In this document: in pieces, positions 1-9,200 of the stretch
Layout of the letters: each line of letters starts with the position of its first letter
How positions within the stretch are numbered: the first letter of the stretch is position 1
Assembly (NCBI GenBank): GCA_018385415.1
Contig: JAHAZA010000010.1
Location: forward strand, 1 to 64,000
Reading direction: 5' to 3'
Length of the DNA: 64,000 nt
Origin: Treponema sp.
GTDB taxonomy: Bacteria > Spirochaetota > Spirochaetia > Treponematales > Treponemataceae
Notes under the pieces: generated by a model
Databases searched by the model: none
Seen by the model: the letters and a program-made list of their open reading frames with translations, nothing else
Told to the model about the DNA's origin: nothing
Made by a program: the position numbers and the translations under genes

Positions 1-638
1 GATTCAGATTTTTTCTTTCTTGAAGGCTTTGCATTTTTTGCTTTAGGAGCAATCATAAAGCCGAACAAACTTCCACATAAGCCACCTGCAACATGAGCAA
101 CTACGCTTATATTTGTTTTATCACCGCCAGAAAAAATTTCTGATCCAAGGAAAACTATAAAAACAAGAATAAATGACAATGGAACTTCATTTTTTGAAAT
201 ACTTGTAAACGATGCAAGGATAATAAGCATAAACGCAATGCCACTGGCACCAAACAAAGGTGTGGGCATAAAGCAGGCATTCAGCACACCGGTAACAAAA
301 GCTGTAACTGTCATCATCAATGCAATCATTGGTGAACCGTAACGTTCCTCAAGGAGCGGACCAAGAAGCAAAATAAAAGTAAGATTACCTGCAAGATGTG
401 TCCAATCTGCATGCCCAAAAACATGAATTATCAAACGGATATAATCTAAAACCGATTTAGAATTAAACGGAACTTCCGCTCTAAATCCTCCAGGAACTGA
501 GAAAATTCCTGCAATAAAATTTTTACTGACAAGAACGGTCTTATCCAATAAAAGAATTATCGCACAAACCAAACAGAATGTAAGTATAACTGGAGAATTG
601 AAGGTTATACGAAGATTAATCTTAAGTTCTTTATTCAT
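1..638 (-). CDS. Rhomboid-family intramembrane serine protease (C-terminus cut by window edge)
   Basis: I translated this gene directly. It starts at the ATG ending at 638 and runs off the left edge without a stop, so only about 212 residues are visible. It is a multi-spanning membrane protein. A segment HADWTHLAGN precedes a GASG motif (the usual catalytic Ser of rhomboids), and an AHVAGG motif follows (the usual catalytic His). Together they support an active rhomboid, which cleaves transmembrane substrates inside the membrane. The visible end is Lys-rich and cytoplasmic in character. No Shine-Dalgarno precedes the ATG, and the promoter spacing puts the transcription start on the ATG itself. 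It is divergent from the ACT-domain gene. The substrate is unknown. Confidence 0.88.
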   Translation of the reverse strand, partial: MNKELKINLRITFNSPVILTFCLVCAIILLLDKTVLVSKNFIAGIFSVPGGFRAEVPFNSKSVLDYIRLIIHVFGHADWTHLAGNLTFILLLGPLLEERYGSPMIALMMTVTAFVTGVLNACFMPTPLFGASGIAFMLIILASFTSISKNEVPLSFILVFIVFLGSEIFSGGDKTNISVVAHVAGGLCGSLFGFMIAPKAKNAKPSRKKKSE

Positions 639-644
639 GGCTTA

Positions 645-674
645 ATTCTAATACGCAACTATTACTCATTGCAA
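645..674 (-). promoter_or_regulatory. Sigma-70 promoter of the rhomboid gene
   Basis: On the minus strand TTGCAA (669-674) lies 18 bp from TAGAAT (645-650). Seven bases after the -10 box comes the A of the ATG at 638, which predicts a leaderless mRNA. TTGCAA is its own reverse complement and is also the -35 box of the divergent gene. Confidence 0.6.
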
Positions 675-697
675 GTATTTTTGAAATACACTAATAT
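669..697 (+). promoter_or_regulatory. Sigma-70 promoter of the ACT-domain gene
   Basis: TTGCAA (669-674), a 17-bp spacer, then TAATAT (692-697). The expected start near 704 is two bases before the ATG at 706, and there is no Shine-Dalgarno. The -35 hexamer is shared with the divergent rhomboid promoter. Confidence 0.6.
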
Positions 698-705
698 TGT
701 TTACT

Positions 706-975
706 ATGAATGCTATTATTACAGTTGTTGGCTCAGATAAAGTAGGTATTATTGCTAAAGTTACTGCATTTCTTGCAGAACATTCTATTAATGTTGTAGA
801 TATTACTCAGACTATTCTTTCTGGTAATTTCGTAATGATGATGATGGTAAGTCTCGATTCTTCAGACATTACTATTGATCAGCTCAGAGATGAAATGAAT
901 AAATCAGGAAAAGAAATGGGTGTTGAAATCAACATCATGAGTGAAAAAGTTTTTAGTGCCATGCACCGCGTTTAA
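706..975 (+). CDS. ACT-domain protein, UPF0237 type
   Basis: This 89-residue protein is a single ACT domain. The start IITVVGSDKVGIIAKVTAF is the typical first strand and helix, and the pattern VVDITQTIL..NFVMMMMVSL fits stand-alone UPF0237 proteins. ACT domains bind small ligands, often amino acids, so a sensory or regulatory role is likely, but the ligand is unknown. I chose the ATG at 706 over an in-frame TTG at 697, because 697 is the last base of the -10 box. The transcript appears leaderless or nearly so. It is divergent from the rhomboid gene and convergent with the binding lipoprotein that ends at 988. Confidence 0.85.
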   Translation: MNAIITVVGSDKVGIIAKVTAFLAEHSINVVDITQTILSGNFVMMMMVSLDSSDITIDQLRDEMNKSGKEMGVEINIMSEKVFSAMHRV

Positions 976-987
976 TTCAGTTAACCG

Positions 988-2046
988 CTATTTTCTGTAA
1001 ACTTCTTCTCTGGTATGAAAGCCAGATTCAATTATGATTTCGTCAATATTGTCTTTTGTAACAGGAATTGGTTCAAGCAATATTGACGGAACTTCTGAAC
1101 TTCCATTAAAAATCACTGCATTTACATCTTCCAAATCTTTTGCAGCCGTACCTTTGGCAAGTCGAACTGCAGCATAAGCTGTCTGTTTAGAAAGTTCTGT
1201 AATCGGCTTATAAATAGTAACGGTCTGCTTTCCAGTTACAATGTGCTGACAGTTAACAATATCGGCATCCTGCCCTGCAATAATTATCTGTTCGGAATAT
1301 TTTGATTCATTGATAGCCTGAATAATACTATTTGCAACTGCATCATTTCCACAGATGATGGCATTAGGGAACTGTCGGTCAGATAGAAGCTGTTTCATTC
1401 GTTTATAGGCAAGGTCGTAGTTCCAGTTGTCGGTATAGAATATTTCACCTATACGAAGCTGAGAACCAAGCAATGTTTTTTCTACAGCTTCTTTAATCAG
1501 GATCATATTATAATCATCCAGCGGGCCATAGAGACAATAAAGGGTTCCATAAGGACGGCGCTTTAAAATTTCTGTAGCCATCTCTTCACCAACTTTTGCA
1601 GAATCAACTGTCATGTATAGATCGATATCAGCATTACGGGTAAGTCTATCGTAAGATATTACAGGAATTTTTTTTGCCTTAGCAATTTTTAATACATCTG
1701 TAAGTGAATCTGACTTTTTAGGGAGAACGATAAGTACATCAACATTTTTGTCAATTAGATATTGAATTTGTCTAATCTGCACACTGACTTCATTACCGGC
1801 ATTTTGAACTATAACATCGGCACCCACACTTTTAGCAGTTGCAAGGAATACATCCAAATCGCGTCGCCAGCGCTCAATTGCAAGAGTATCAATAGAAAAA
1901 CCAATAGTAATTTTATCTTTATCTACAGTGGCCGAAACATCTTTCTTCTGTAATGTTTTTGAGTTTCTGCATGAACCAAGTAAACATGCAAAAATTACTA
2001 AAAATGAAATTTGTTTTTTAACCTGAAAAATATTTGATAAATTCAT
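988..2046 (-). CDS. Sugar-binding periplasmic lipoprotein (XylF/RbsB-like)
   Basis: This is a 352-residue type I periplasmic binding protein. A signal peptide ends in the lipobox LLGSC, so it should be a lipoprotein. A segment near residue 50 (TIGFSIDTLAIERWRRDLD) and later ones (PVISYDRL, AIICGNDAVANSIIQAI, AGQDAD) match the D-xylose/ribose-binding group, and the final region IYKPITELSKQTAYAAVRLAKG is typical of XylF. It is the last gene of a cassette with a regulator, a kinase and a second binding protein. No permease or ATPase is adjacent, so it may feed the sensor, or an unlinked transporter, rather than a local uptake system. The sugar cannot be read from sequence. Confidence 0.85.
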   Translation of the reverse strand: MNLSNIFQVKKQISFLVIFACLLGSCRNSKTLQKKDVSATVDKDKITIGFSIDTLAIERWRRDLDVFLATAKSVGADVIVQNAGNEVSVQIRQIQYLIDKNVDVLIVLPKKSDSLTDVLKIAKAKKIPVISYDRLTRNADIDLYMTVDSAKVGEEMATEILKRRPYGTLYCLYGPLDDYNMILIKEAVEKTLLGSQLRIGEIFYTDNWNYDLAYKRMKQLLSDRQFPNAIICGNDAVANSIIQAINESKYSEQIIIAGQDADIVNCQHIVTGKQTVTIYKPITELSKQTAYAAVRLAKGTAAKDLEDVNAVIFNGSSEVPSILLEPIPVTKDNIDEIIIESGFHTREEVYRK

Positions 2047-2058
2047 TCAAAACCTGTA

Positions 2059-3633
2059 TTACTTATTAAGAGTTTCTCTGTATTCAGAAGGTGAAAGACC
2101 ATAACGCTGTTTGAAAAGTTTACTGAAATAATTCTGATCTTTATAACCAACCATAGATGTAATTTCTTTAATGATAAGCGAATCGTCTCCTAAAAGTTTA
2201 CGGGCTTTCTCAAGACGAAGTTCAGTTACATAACTGATATAGTTATCACCTTTCTCATCTTTAAAAAGCTTACTGAGATAAAAATTATTTATTCCAAGAT
2301 AATCAGCAAGCTGATCGAGACTAATATCCTTATCAATATTTTCTTCAATGTATTCGCAGGCTTTCTGAATAATCGGATTAGTCTTACTGGCCTGTACACT
2401 GGCAATGGCAGTAACACATTCAAGGCATCGTGAACTTATATAGCGTTCAATAGCCTCTCTGTCGTTAGTTGAAGAAAGAATCGAAAAGGCCTTATCAAAC
2501 GCCTCATTAGTATAATCAGAGACAATTTCGGTAGTACTCATTCTTACTTTAAAAATCAATTCAATCAACTTGTTTTTTAATATATCAATTTGATTTGCAT
2601 AAACATCATACAAAAGCGCAATATATTCATTTATAAGCTGGCTTACAGAACCTGCATCTGCAACTTTAATGCGATTGATGATCCTGGTAGACATTTCCTG
2701 AATACGCTTATTCTGAGCATTTTCATGATTTTGAATAATGGTGTCAGTATAAAAAGAAATTCCACCTGAAACACTTGTACTGTTCAGTGCTGTCAATGCA
2801 TTATTATAAACCTGGGATGCCTGTTGAATATCTGATTCAATCTGGCTTACACCTATTCTGATTTTTGAAGAAAGACTTTGTGACAGAAGGGAATGAAGAA
2901 GTCCCATTTTTTCTTTTATTAAATCATCATTTTTGTTCAAACTTTCATCGTCATTAATCGGAAAGAATGCACCAACTCGATTTGTCATAAATGACCCAAT
3001 AATACATCTCCCCTTTGATGTAAGAATGTCACGGACTTTCATATAGGCATCATATCTTTTATCCTGTTCAAGTCCTGGTAATTCGATACAGCACATAAAA
3101 TATGAGTTATTATGAATTTCGAAATAATCCAGATATGAAGAAAAATCTGTAGCCGAATTACTGAAAATACAGGAATAAATAAAATCGCTTTCTACGATCG
3201 AAGATACAAAATTCAATTTTTCATGGAGTTCAAGATTATTAGAAAAAGCGCCGCGATTTGTATCAACAAGATTCATACAGTTACGAACTGTCTGAATAAT
3301 AAGATTTCTGTTTACTGGTTTTGTAAGATATTTATAGGCACCAAGGTTAATAGCTTCCTGTGCATATTGAAATTGGTCATATGCACTTAAAATAACTATA
3401 ACAACATTAGGATTAAGCTGTTTAACAAGACTGATTGTTTCAAGGCCATTAATTCCAGGCATATGGATATCCATAAATATAATATCAATCTTTTCTGAAC
3501 GGACAGTCTCCAATGCTTTAGCTCCAGATAAAGCAGTAAAGATCTTAACTTCATCCTGAAAATTTCTGTTAAGAATAAGAGTAAGAGTATCAATTACAAT
3601 CTGTTCATCATCAGTTAATAAAATATTATACAT
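2059..3633 (-). CDS. Response regulator, receiver plus AraC-type HTH (YesN-like)
   Basis: This 524-residue protein has a receiver domain at about residues 1-120. TDDEQ is the acidic pair, the phospho-acceptor Asp lies in FMDIHMPGING, and the conserved Lys lies in YLTKPVN. A long central region (about 130-410) has no recognisable motif. The C-terminal 100 residues form an AraC double helix-turn-helix (LADYLGINNFYLSKLFK, then VGYKDQNYFSKLFKQRYG). The layout is that of YesN/LytT-like regulators of carbohydrate genes. The start overlaps the kinase stop by 8 bp, so translation is probably coupled. The partner is the kinase at 3626-5182, and targets are probably sugar-uptake or degradation genes outside the window. 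Confidence 0.92.
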   Translation of the reverse strand: MYNILLTDDEQIVIDTLTLILNRNFQDEVKIFTALSGAKALETVRSEKIDIIFMDIHMPGINGLETISLVKQLNPNVVIVILSAYDQFQYAQEAINLGAYKYLTKPVNRNLIIQTVRNCMNLVDTNRGAFSNNLELHEKLNFVSSIVESDFIYSCIFSNSATDFSSYLDYFEIHNNSYFMCCIELPGLEQDKRYDAYMKVRDILTSKGRCIIGSFMTNRVGAFFPINDDESLNKNDDLIKEKMGLLHSLLSQSLSSKIRIGVSQIESDIQQASQVYNNALTALNSTSVSGGISFYTDTIIQNHENAQNKRIQEMSTRIINRIKVADAGSVSQLINEYIALLYDVYANQIDILKNKLIELIFKVRMSTTEIVSDYTNEAFDKAFSILSSTNDREAIERYISSRCLECVTAIASVQASKTNPIIQKACEYIEENIDKDISLDQLADYLGINNFYLSKLFKDEKGDNYISYVTELRLEKARKLLGDDSLIIKEITSMVGYKDQNYFSKLFKQRYGLSPSEYRETLNK

Positions 3634-5182
3634 TAGGTATCTTCAAAAAGAATGTTGTTCCACCATTTTCATTTGAGAGAATAGTAAAAACATCATTACG
3701 TTTAAAATAAAACTGAAGTCTTGATATTACATTTACAAGACCAGTTGATATATGTTCATTTTGATCCATTTCAGAAGTTTTTACAATAAGGGCTGCATCA
3801 GATAAAATTTCTCTAGATTTACTAGCAGCAATTATTTTTTCTTTTATATCTGAATCAAAACCACAACCATTATCAGAAATAAAAATATTTATTTCGTTTT
3901 TATCGAAATTGTTTTTAACCTCAATTTTAATTTCCCCATTTTCTGTAACATCTTTTAATCCATGTTTAATACAGTTTTCTACAAGAGGTTGCAAAATCAT
4001 ATTAGGCATTCGTACGTTAACTACTGCATCATCAATTTCTTTTATAAATTTATATCTGTTACCAAAACGAACAGACATAATATAAATATAATTATCAAGC
4101 ATTCCTAATTCATCTTTAATTGAAGCATCATGTCCAGGATGCTGAATATTATATCTTAAAAAATCTGCAACTTGTTCAAGGAAGTAACAGGTTTTATCTG
4201 CCCCTTCCATCATTGCAAGACCGGCACCTGTGTTTAATGTATTAAAAAGGAAATGTGGCTGAATCTGTTCCTGCAAAGCTTTAAAGTGGGCATCAGTAAT
4301 CAAAGCTCGCATTTCAATTTCTTTTTCACGAAGTTCATTTTCCTGCTTTGCCTTTAACCAGATAGTATCAATATATTCACGAATACTGATAATCATTTCA
4401 TCAAAAGCTCTACAGATGTTTCCAATTTCATCTTTTCTGGTTGAATTAAAAAGCTCTACATCAAAATCTCTATCAGCAACTTTTAAGGCAACAGCTGAAA
4501 TTGATGACAATGGCAGAATTATCTGAGAAATACCAATATAAATAAACAGTATTGCACAGATTATAATAATCGTTATTAAAATAATAGAAATTGTTAATAA
4601 CGAAGAAGTTGTCTTTTTATTTATCTCATAAAATTCTGCGTTTGCCTTAAAGTACATCATGTTAAGTGCAAGAACTTCATCACGAAGAAAAGAAAAACAT
4701 TGAACTGTTTTTTTATAATACAGATCTGTTTCATAAGCATTATTTGCACGTCTTGCTGCAACAGCATTACCTGAATAAATAAAAAAACTTAATGCAAGCT
4801 GACGAATAATATATTCTTTTTGCTTAGCCACAATTGACGATGGTTGTTTTTGAAGCGTTTCTGTTGTTTCTTCTGAAAGGGCAAGATAATGATAATACTT
4901 ATCTATACTTTCAAAAGTTCTGTATTGCATATAAGACTGAAATGCATCTTGAGTTTCGGTTAGGAGTGTCAGGTACTTATCAAGGTCAGCATTTGTCTTG
5001 TAGGAATTTTCAACAGTTGAAATTGATTTTCTGTAAATACCTGTTGAAAGAATAAATACAAACATAAAAACGCCAAGAGAAAGGGACAGAACAATGATAA
5101 TCTGAGAGCGTATTGATCGTTCACGAAATAGATTCAATAATTTTGAAAAGAATTTTGTAACTTGCAATTTTATATCAGTCAT
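3626..5182 (-). CDS. Sensor histidine kinase, LytS/YesM type
   Basis: About 518 residues. A first membrane helix near residues 25-45 and a second near 195-215 enclose a periplasmic helical sensor segment. HAMP follows, then the YesM-type phosphorylation region LQEQIQPHFLFNTLN with the acceptor His. The ATPase part has an N box (QPLVENCIKHGL) and a G box (ISDNGCGFD). An in-frame TTG 18 bp upstream exists, but the ATG at 5182 has a GGGA site at good distance and is preferred. It overlaps the end of the binding-protein gene by 8 bp. It probably receives its signal through one or both neighbouring periplasmic binding proteins, as in the Clostridium XylFII-LytS system. Confidence 0.9.
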   Translation of the reverse strand: MTDIKLQVTKFFSKLLNLFRERSIRSQIIIVLSLSLGVFMFVFILSTGIYRKSISTVENSYKTNADLDKYLTLLTETQDAFQSYMQYRTFESIDKYYHYLALSEETTETLQKQPSSIVAKQKEYIIRQLALSFFIYSGNAVAARRANNAYETDLYYKKTVQCFSFLRDEVLALNMMYFKANAEFYEINKKTTSSLLTISIILITIIIICAILFIYIGISQIILPLSSISAVALKVADRDFDVELFNSTRKDEIGNICRAFDEMIISIREYIDTIWLKAKQENELREKEIEMRALITDAHFKALQEQIQPHFLFNTLNTGAGLAMMEGADKTCYFLEQVADFLRYNIQHPGHDASIKDELGMLDNYIYIMSVRFGNRYKFIKEIDDAVVNVRMPNMILQPLVENCIKHGLKDVTENGEIKIEVKNNFDKNEINIFISDNGCGFDSDIKEKIIAASKSREILSDAALIVKTSEMDQNEHISTGLVNVISRLQFYFKRNDVFTILSNENGGTTFFLKIPNV

Positions 5183-6167
5183 TTTTAATTCCCGGTTCAA
5201 TAAGCATAAAGTCTGCAGTTACATAATTATTTGCAGAACCATTCGTTCTGTACTCAAAAAATTCACCTACCGCTTTTTTTCCAATATCAACAGCATCTGG
5301 AGTAAACAGCTTGGTAATAAGCCCTTTGTCTATATAATTAAGAGATTCTTTTCCATCACCAAAACCGATAAGTCCAGTTTTTGCATGTAAATTTAAATCA
5401 CTTAATGTTTGAACTGCAAGAACTGTTCCCTGTTCAGAAATAGTCATAACCAAATCAATTTTTCCAGAAGAAGCCATTTGCTGTCTGACATCATCTTCAA
5501 TTGAAAAATCAGTGTTTCGGCTTGATGAAAAATAAATTATTTTTATTTCATTTTCCTGATTTAACCGGTTCACAAGATTATTCAATACTGTACTTGTATA
5601 ATAATCATTAACATCAAAAGTATTTAAAAGATATATAGTTCCTCTTCCATTAAGATATTTGACAGCCTCCTCCGCCATGGATAATCCAAGTTCTGCATAA
5701 TTAATTCCAATATGAGAAGTACTTGAAACTTCAGGTAAATAATGTCCTACAGTTATAAGAGGAATCACCTCGTTATCATGATTTCTAGGTGGTTCAATTT
5801 TAGCAGCATCACGATCAAGGTATGTAATAACACAATCAGCATTAATAAAGCCTGCGTAATCCAGAAGTGAATTCATATTATTCTCTTTTGAATAGGCATC
5901 AGGTTCATAATACATAATTGCACAATCATAGAAGTTGCTTACCAGCGAGGCACCCTGGGAAACTTGTTTTAAAAAGGAATTATCTTCTGAAACTCCAGTT
6001 ATCAGGATAGTATAATCTCTCTTTGTAACCGGAAATGTTTCATCTGGTGCAGCATCTTGAATCTGTCTGAAATTCATAAAAATAATTCCAGAACACACAA
6101 CAATTGAAATGAATAGTGTACAAAGAATTATGATTTCACGTTTTCTATATCTTCGTTTAGCTGTCAT
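5175..6167 (-). CDS. Membrane-anchored periplasmic sugar-binding protein (sensor component)
   Basis: 330 residues. A basic N-terminus (KRRYRKRE) and one hydrophobic helix (about residues 11-31) look like an uncleaved anchor rather than a lipobox. The rest resembles a type I periplasmic binding fold: YTILITGVSEDNSFLKQVSQGA at the start, then a segment like IGINYAELGLSMAEEAVKYL and IGFGDGKESLNYI near the end. It is the first gene of the sensory cassette and overlaps the kinase gene. Its own promoter lies in the end of addA. The best analogy is a binding protein tethered to the membrane to present ligand to the kinase. The ligand is unknown, probably a sugar. Confidence 0.8.
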   Translation of the reverse strand: MTAKRRYRKREIIILCTLFISIVVCSGIIFMNFRQIQDAAPDETFPVTKRDYTILITGVSEDNSFLKQVSQGASLVSNFYDCAIMYYEPDAYSKENNMNSLLDYAGFINADCVITYLDRDAAKIEPPRNHDNEVIPLITVGHYLPEVSSTSHIGINYAELGLSMAEEAVKYLNGRGTIYLLNTFDVNDYYTSTVLNNLVNRLNQENEIKIIYFSSSRNTDFSIEDDVRQQMASSGKIDLVMTISEQGTVLAVQTLSDLNLHAKTGLIGFGDGKESLNYIDKGLITKLFTPDAVDIGKKAVGEFFEYRTNGSANNYVTADFMLIEPGIKND

Positions 6168-6174
6168 ATTTAAA

Positions 6175-6203
6175 ATTATACTATTTCAAATTTCATTCTG
6201 CAA
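6175..6203 (-). promoter_or_regulatory. Promoter of the sugar-sensing cassette, inside the end of addA
   Basis: Minus strand: TTGCAG (6198-6203), 17-bp spacer, perfect TATAAT (6175-6180). The expected start is 6168, one base before the ATG at 6167. The -35 box is made of the last codons of addA. There is no Shine-Dalgarno. Confidence 0.6.
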
Positions 6204-9200
6204 CCGAAACAACTTTCTCAAGATCAACTGTGGCACATATATCAGTTATATCCTCAACCCTTCCATAACGAAGATAGTAAAGCACACATCTGATTTTTGA
6301 AGAATCTATATCCATCATTTTTGCAATTGCATCTCTATAACATGCAAGCTGATTACGATAGATTGCTGGATTCACTTCTTTATTTGTTTTGTAGTCAACA
6401 ATAGTAAAGCCAGAACAATCAGCATTTTCAAACACAAGGTCAATCTGTCCATTAATAATTTTTTCTGCAACAAGACTTTTAAATGAATACTCACATTTAT
6501 AAAATTTATTTTTAGAAACAGAATCAGCAATTTGTTTTCCAATTTCGGATTCTTTAAACTGAAGCTGCATTTTTCTACAAATCTCATCAAGAACTTCCAG
6601 AGACTTTTCATTACCATGAAGTCCTACAATTTCTTTATTAAGAACTTTAACTTCTTCATTTTTAATAGCCCACTCAATATAAGCATGTGCTATTGTACCA
6701 AAGTTTGAATAAGTAAATTCAGGTTCTTTTTTCTTTGCAGATATTGATGACAGAACAAGCGTATCAATCTGTGAGTATGGAATTTTTTTGTCTACAACAA
6801 TTTCATATTTTGCATAATCATGAGTTTCATCATCTGCTTCATGAAGATGACTTGGAGAAACATAAACAGTTTTTGGTTCCTGTTTTTCTATTACTAAAGC
6901 TTTTTCATATTTATCTTTAAATTTATTTTTTACATTACTTCGGTCAAATCTACTTTTATCTTCCTCAGGGATTTTGAATGCCGGAATTTTTTCAAAAGTA
7001 AATGGACATTTTTTACTCAACACATCTGGTATTGAATAGGCTGTATCAAGACCTTCTGCTGGTTCGCCTTTTAAAATCGCTTCTTCATATGGCGAAATTA
7101 CAAATCTGCTTAATGCAGGCATTAAAACATCAAGAATACGAGAAGGCTTTTTTTCCCCTTCTGGTGTATAATCATACTTCTTAAAATCTGAAAATTTATA
7201 ACCACCGGTAATAAAAAGTCGATTTTCTGCACGTGTTAATGCAACATAAGTAACTCGTCTAAGTTCAGCACAACTCATATTAGCTGACAACTCTTTTTGA
7301 TGCTTATAAAAATAATTATCTTTATTCTTACTTAATGGATTTGCCGGTGTATTCACAGTAATTCCAAATTCTTTACTTGAATAGATAATCTGGGAATTGG
7401 AATCATTTGCTCCCTGATGGCCTGTTCCACAAATAAATACAACTTTAAACTCAAGCCCTTTACTTTTGTGAATAGACATTATGCGCACACCCTGTGAAGC
7501 TTCAAGAGGAATTTCCATACCATCAAGTTTTTCAGACTCAGCCTGGTAGCTATCTATAGAATCAACAAATTCAGAAATACCAATATTTGAAAGATCGGCT
7601 TGTCTTGCTAATTCAAACAATCTGTCATAAGCTGATGAATACATATAAACTGTTTTATTCCATACAGTTTCATACCTGTATCCAGTTTCATCCCACAAAT
7701 ATGAAATTATTTTCGTAAGTTTTTCCCGCTTTACCAGCCACAAGAGTTCTCTATAAATCAACTGACACTTTTTATATTTAAGAAGAGCATTTCCTTTAAG
7801 ACAAATTTCAGCATCCAAATCAAAAAGACTTTTATCTTCATCAACAAATGTTAAAATACTCTTTACTTCAAAATCAGAAAGATTTGCAAAAGGAGAGCGA
7901 AGAATTGTTAAAAATGAAAGCTTATCATTTGGATAGGCAACCAGTCTTAAAAATGACATCACATCGTTTACAGGTCCATCAGAATAAAAACCTTTTACTG
8001 TTTCAGAAATAAAAGGTATTCCCTGATTTAATAAAATTCGTTCATATGTTGGAAGAAGTGAATAGCTTCTGAATAAAATTGCAATTTCATTTGGTGAATA
8101 CTTTATATTATCGTATTTTCCATCAAGAAGTTCTTTAATCTTTGCTGCAACCCAATAACATTCAGAAACATCAGAGTTTTCAAACCCATCTTCAACAGGC
8201 TCATTTTTATCAAACAATGCAAAATGCACTCTTGGAACAAACAGCTTCTTTTTTTCTTCTTCGGTAATATCTTCAATTTTGGACAAAGGAATTTCCACAT
8301 TATGATAGACAGCTTCATAATCCGGGATTATTTCATTACTAACTTTTTTTGCTTCTTCATCTTTTTGTGTATAAAAAACACATGAATTTATTTCTTCATC
8401 ATTTGCAGGCGGATAATTAATTCCTCCGAATATAGTATTAAACGCCGCAATTAATGCAGGATGAGAACGATAATTTGTTTTTAACTCTCTATTTCCTTTT
8501 TTAAAATCATTTGCCAGCCCACGAAATACACTGACATCTGCGCCACGGAATTTATAGATACTTTGTTTTTCATCTCCAACAAAAAACAGCTTATCTTTCT
8601 CAAGCTCACTGGATTTTGGAACAGATTTTTCGTTTCTTTCTTTTTTTTCTGCAAGAAGGAAAAGCAAATCTCGCTGCATGGAGTTATTATCCTGAAATTC
8701 GTCAATCATTATGTAGCGGTATTTTTCCTTTTCAATATTTCTGATTTCAGGATGATCAATTAAAATTCTTAAAGCAAGGGATGAAGCATCTGAATAAGTC
8801 AACATACCGCTGCTTCGTTTCGTTTGATTTACCATTTCCTGAAATTCCTCAAACAAAGGAATCAATTGATTAACATACTGAGTACCATATAAATAATTTT
8901 CAACAGAATTAAGATTATCAACAAGGCGTCTGATACAGTCATGAATTTCTTTGATATCATCAATTCCCTTGGCACTACTTTTATTTACATCAGCGATAGA
9001 TTTAAAATATGAAATAAATTCTGTTCTTTCTTTTGAAATGGGTTCATTAAAATTTACAGCAGGAATTTCAATTGGTTCATTTTCAAGTATTGCAGAAAGA
9101 TTGGTAAAATAATTTGTTTTTTTGTTTCCAGGATAATTTTCAAAAGCAGTTTTCATACTTTCGTAAGCTTTTAAGAGCTCACTACAAATCTTATTCCATT

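Noticed and set aside
697..705. TTG start for the ACT-domain gene
   Set aside because: It overlaps the last base of the -10 box; the ATG at 706 fits the protein family better.
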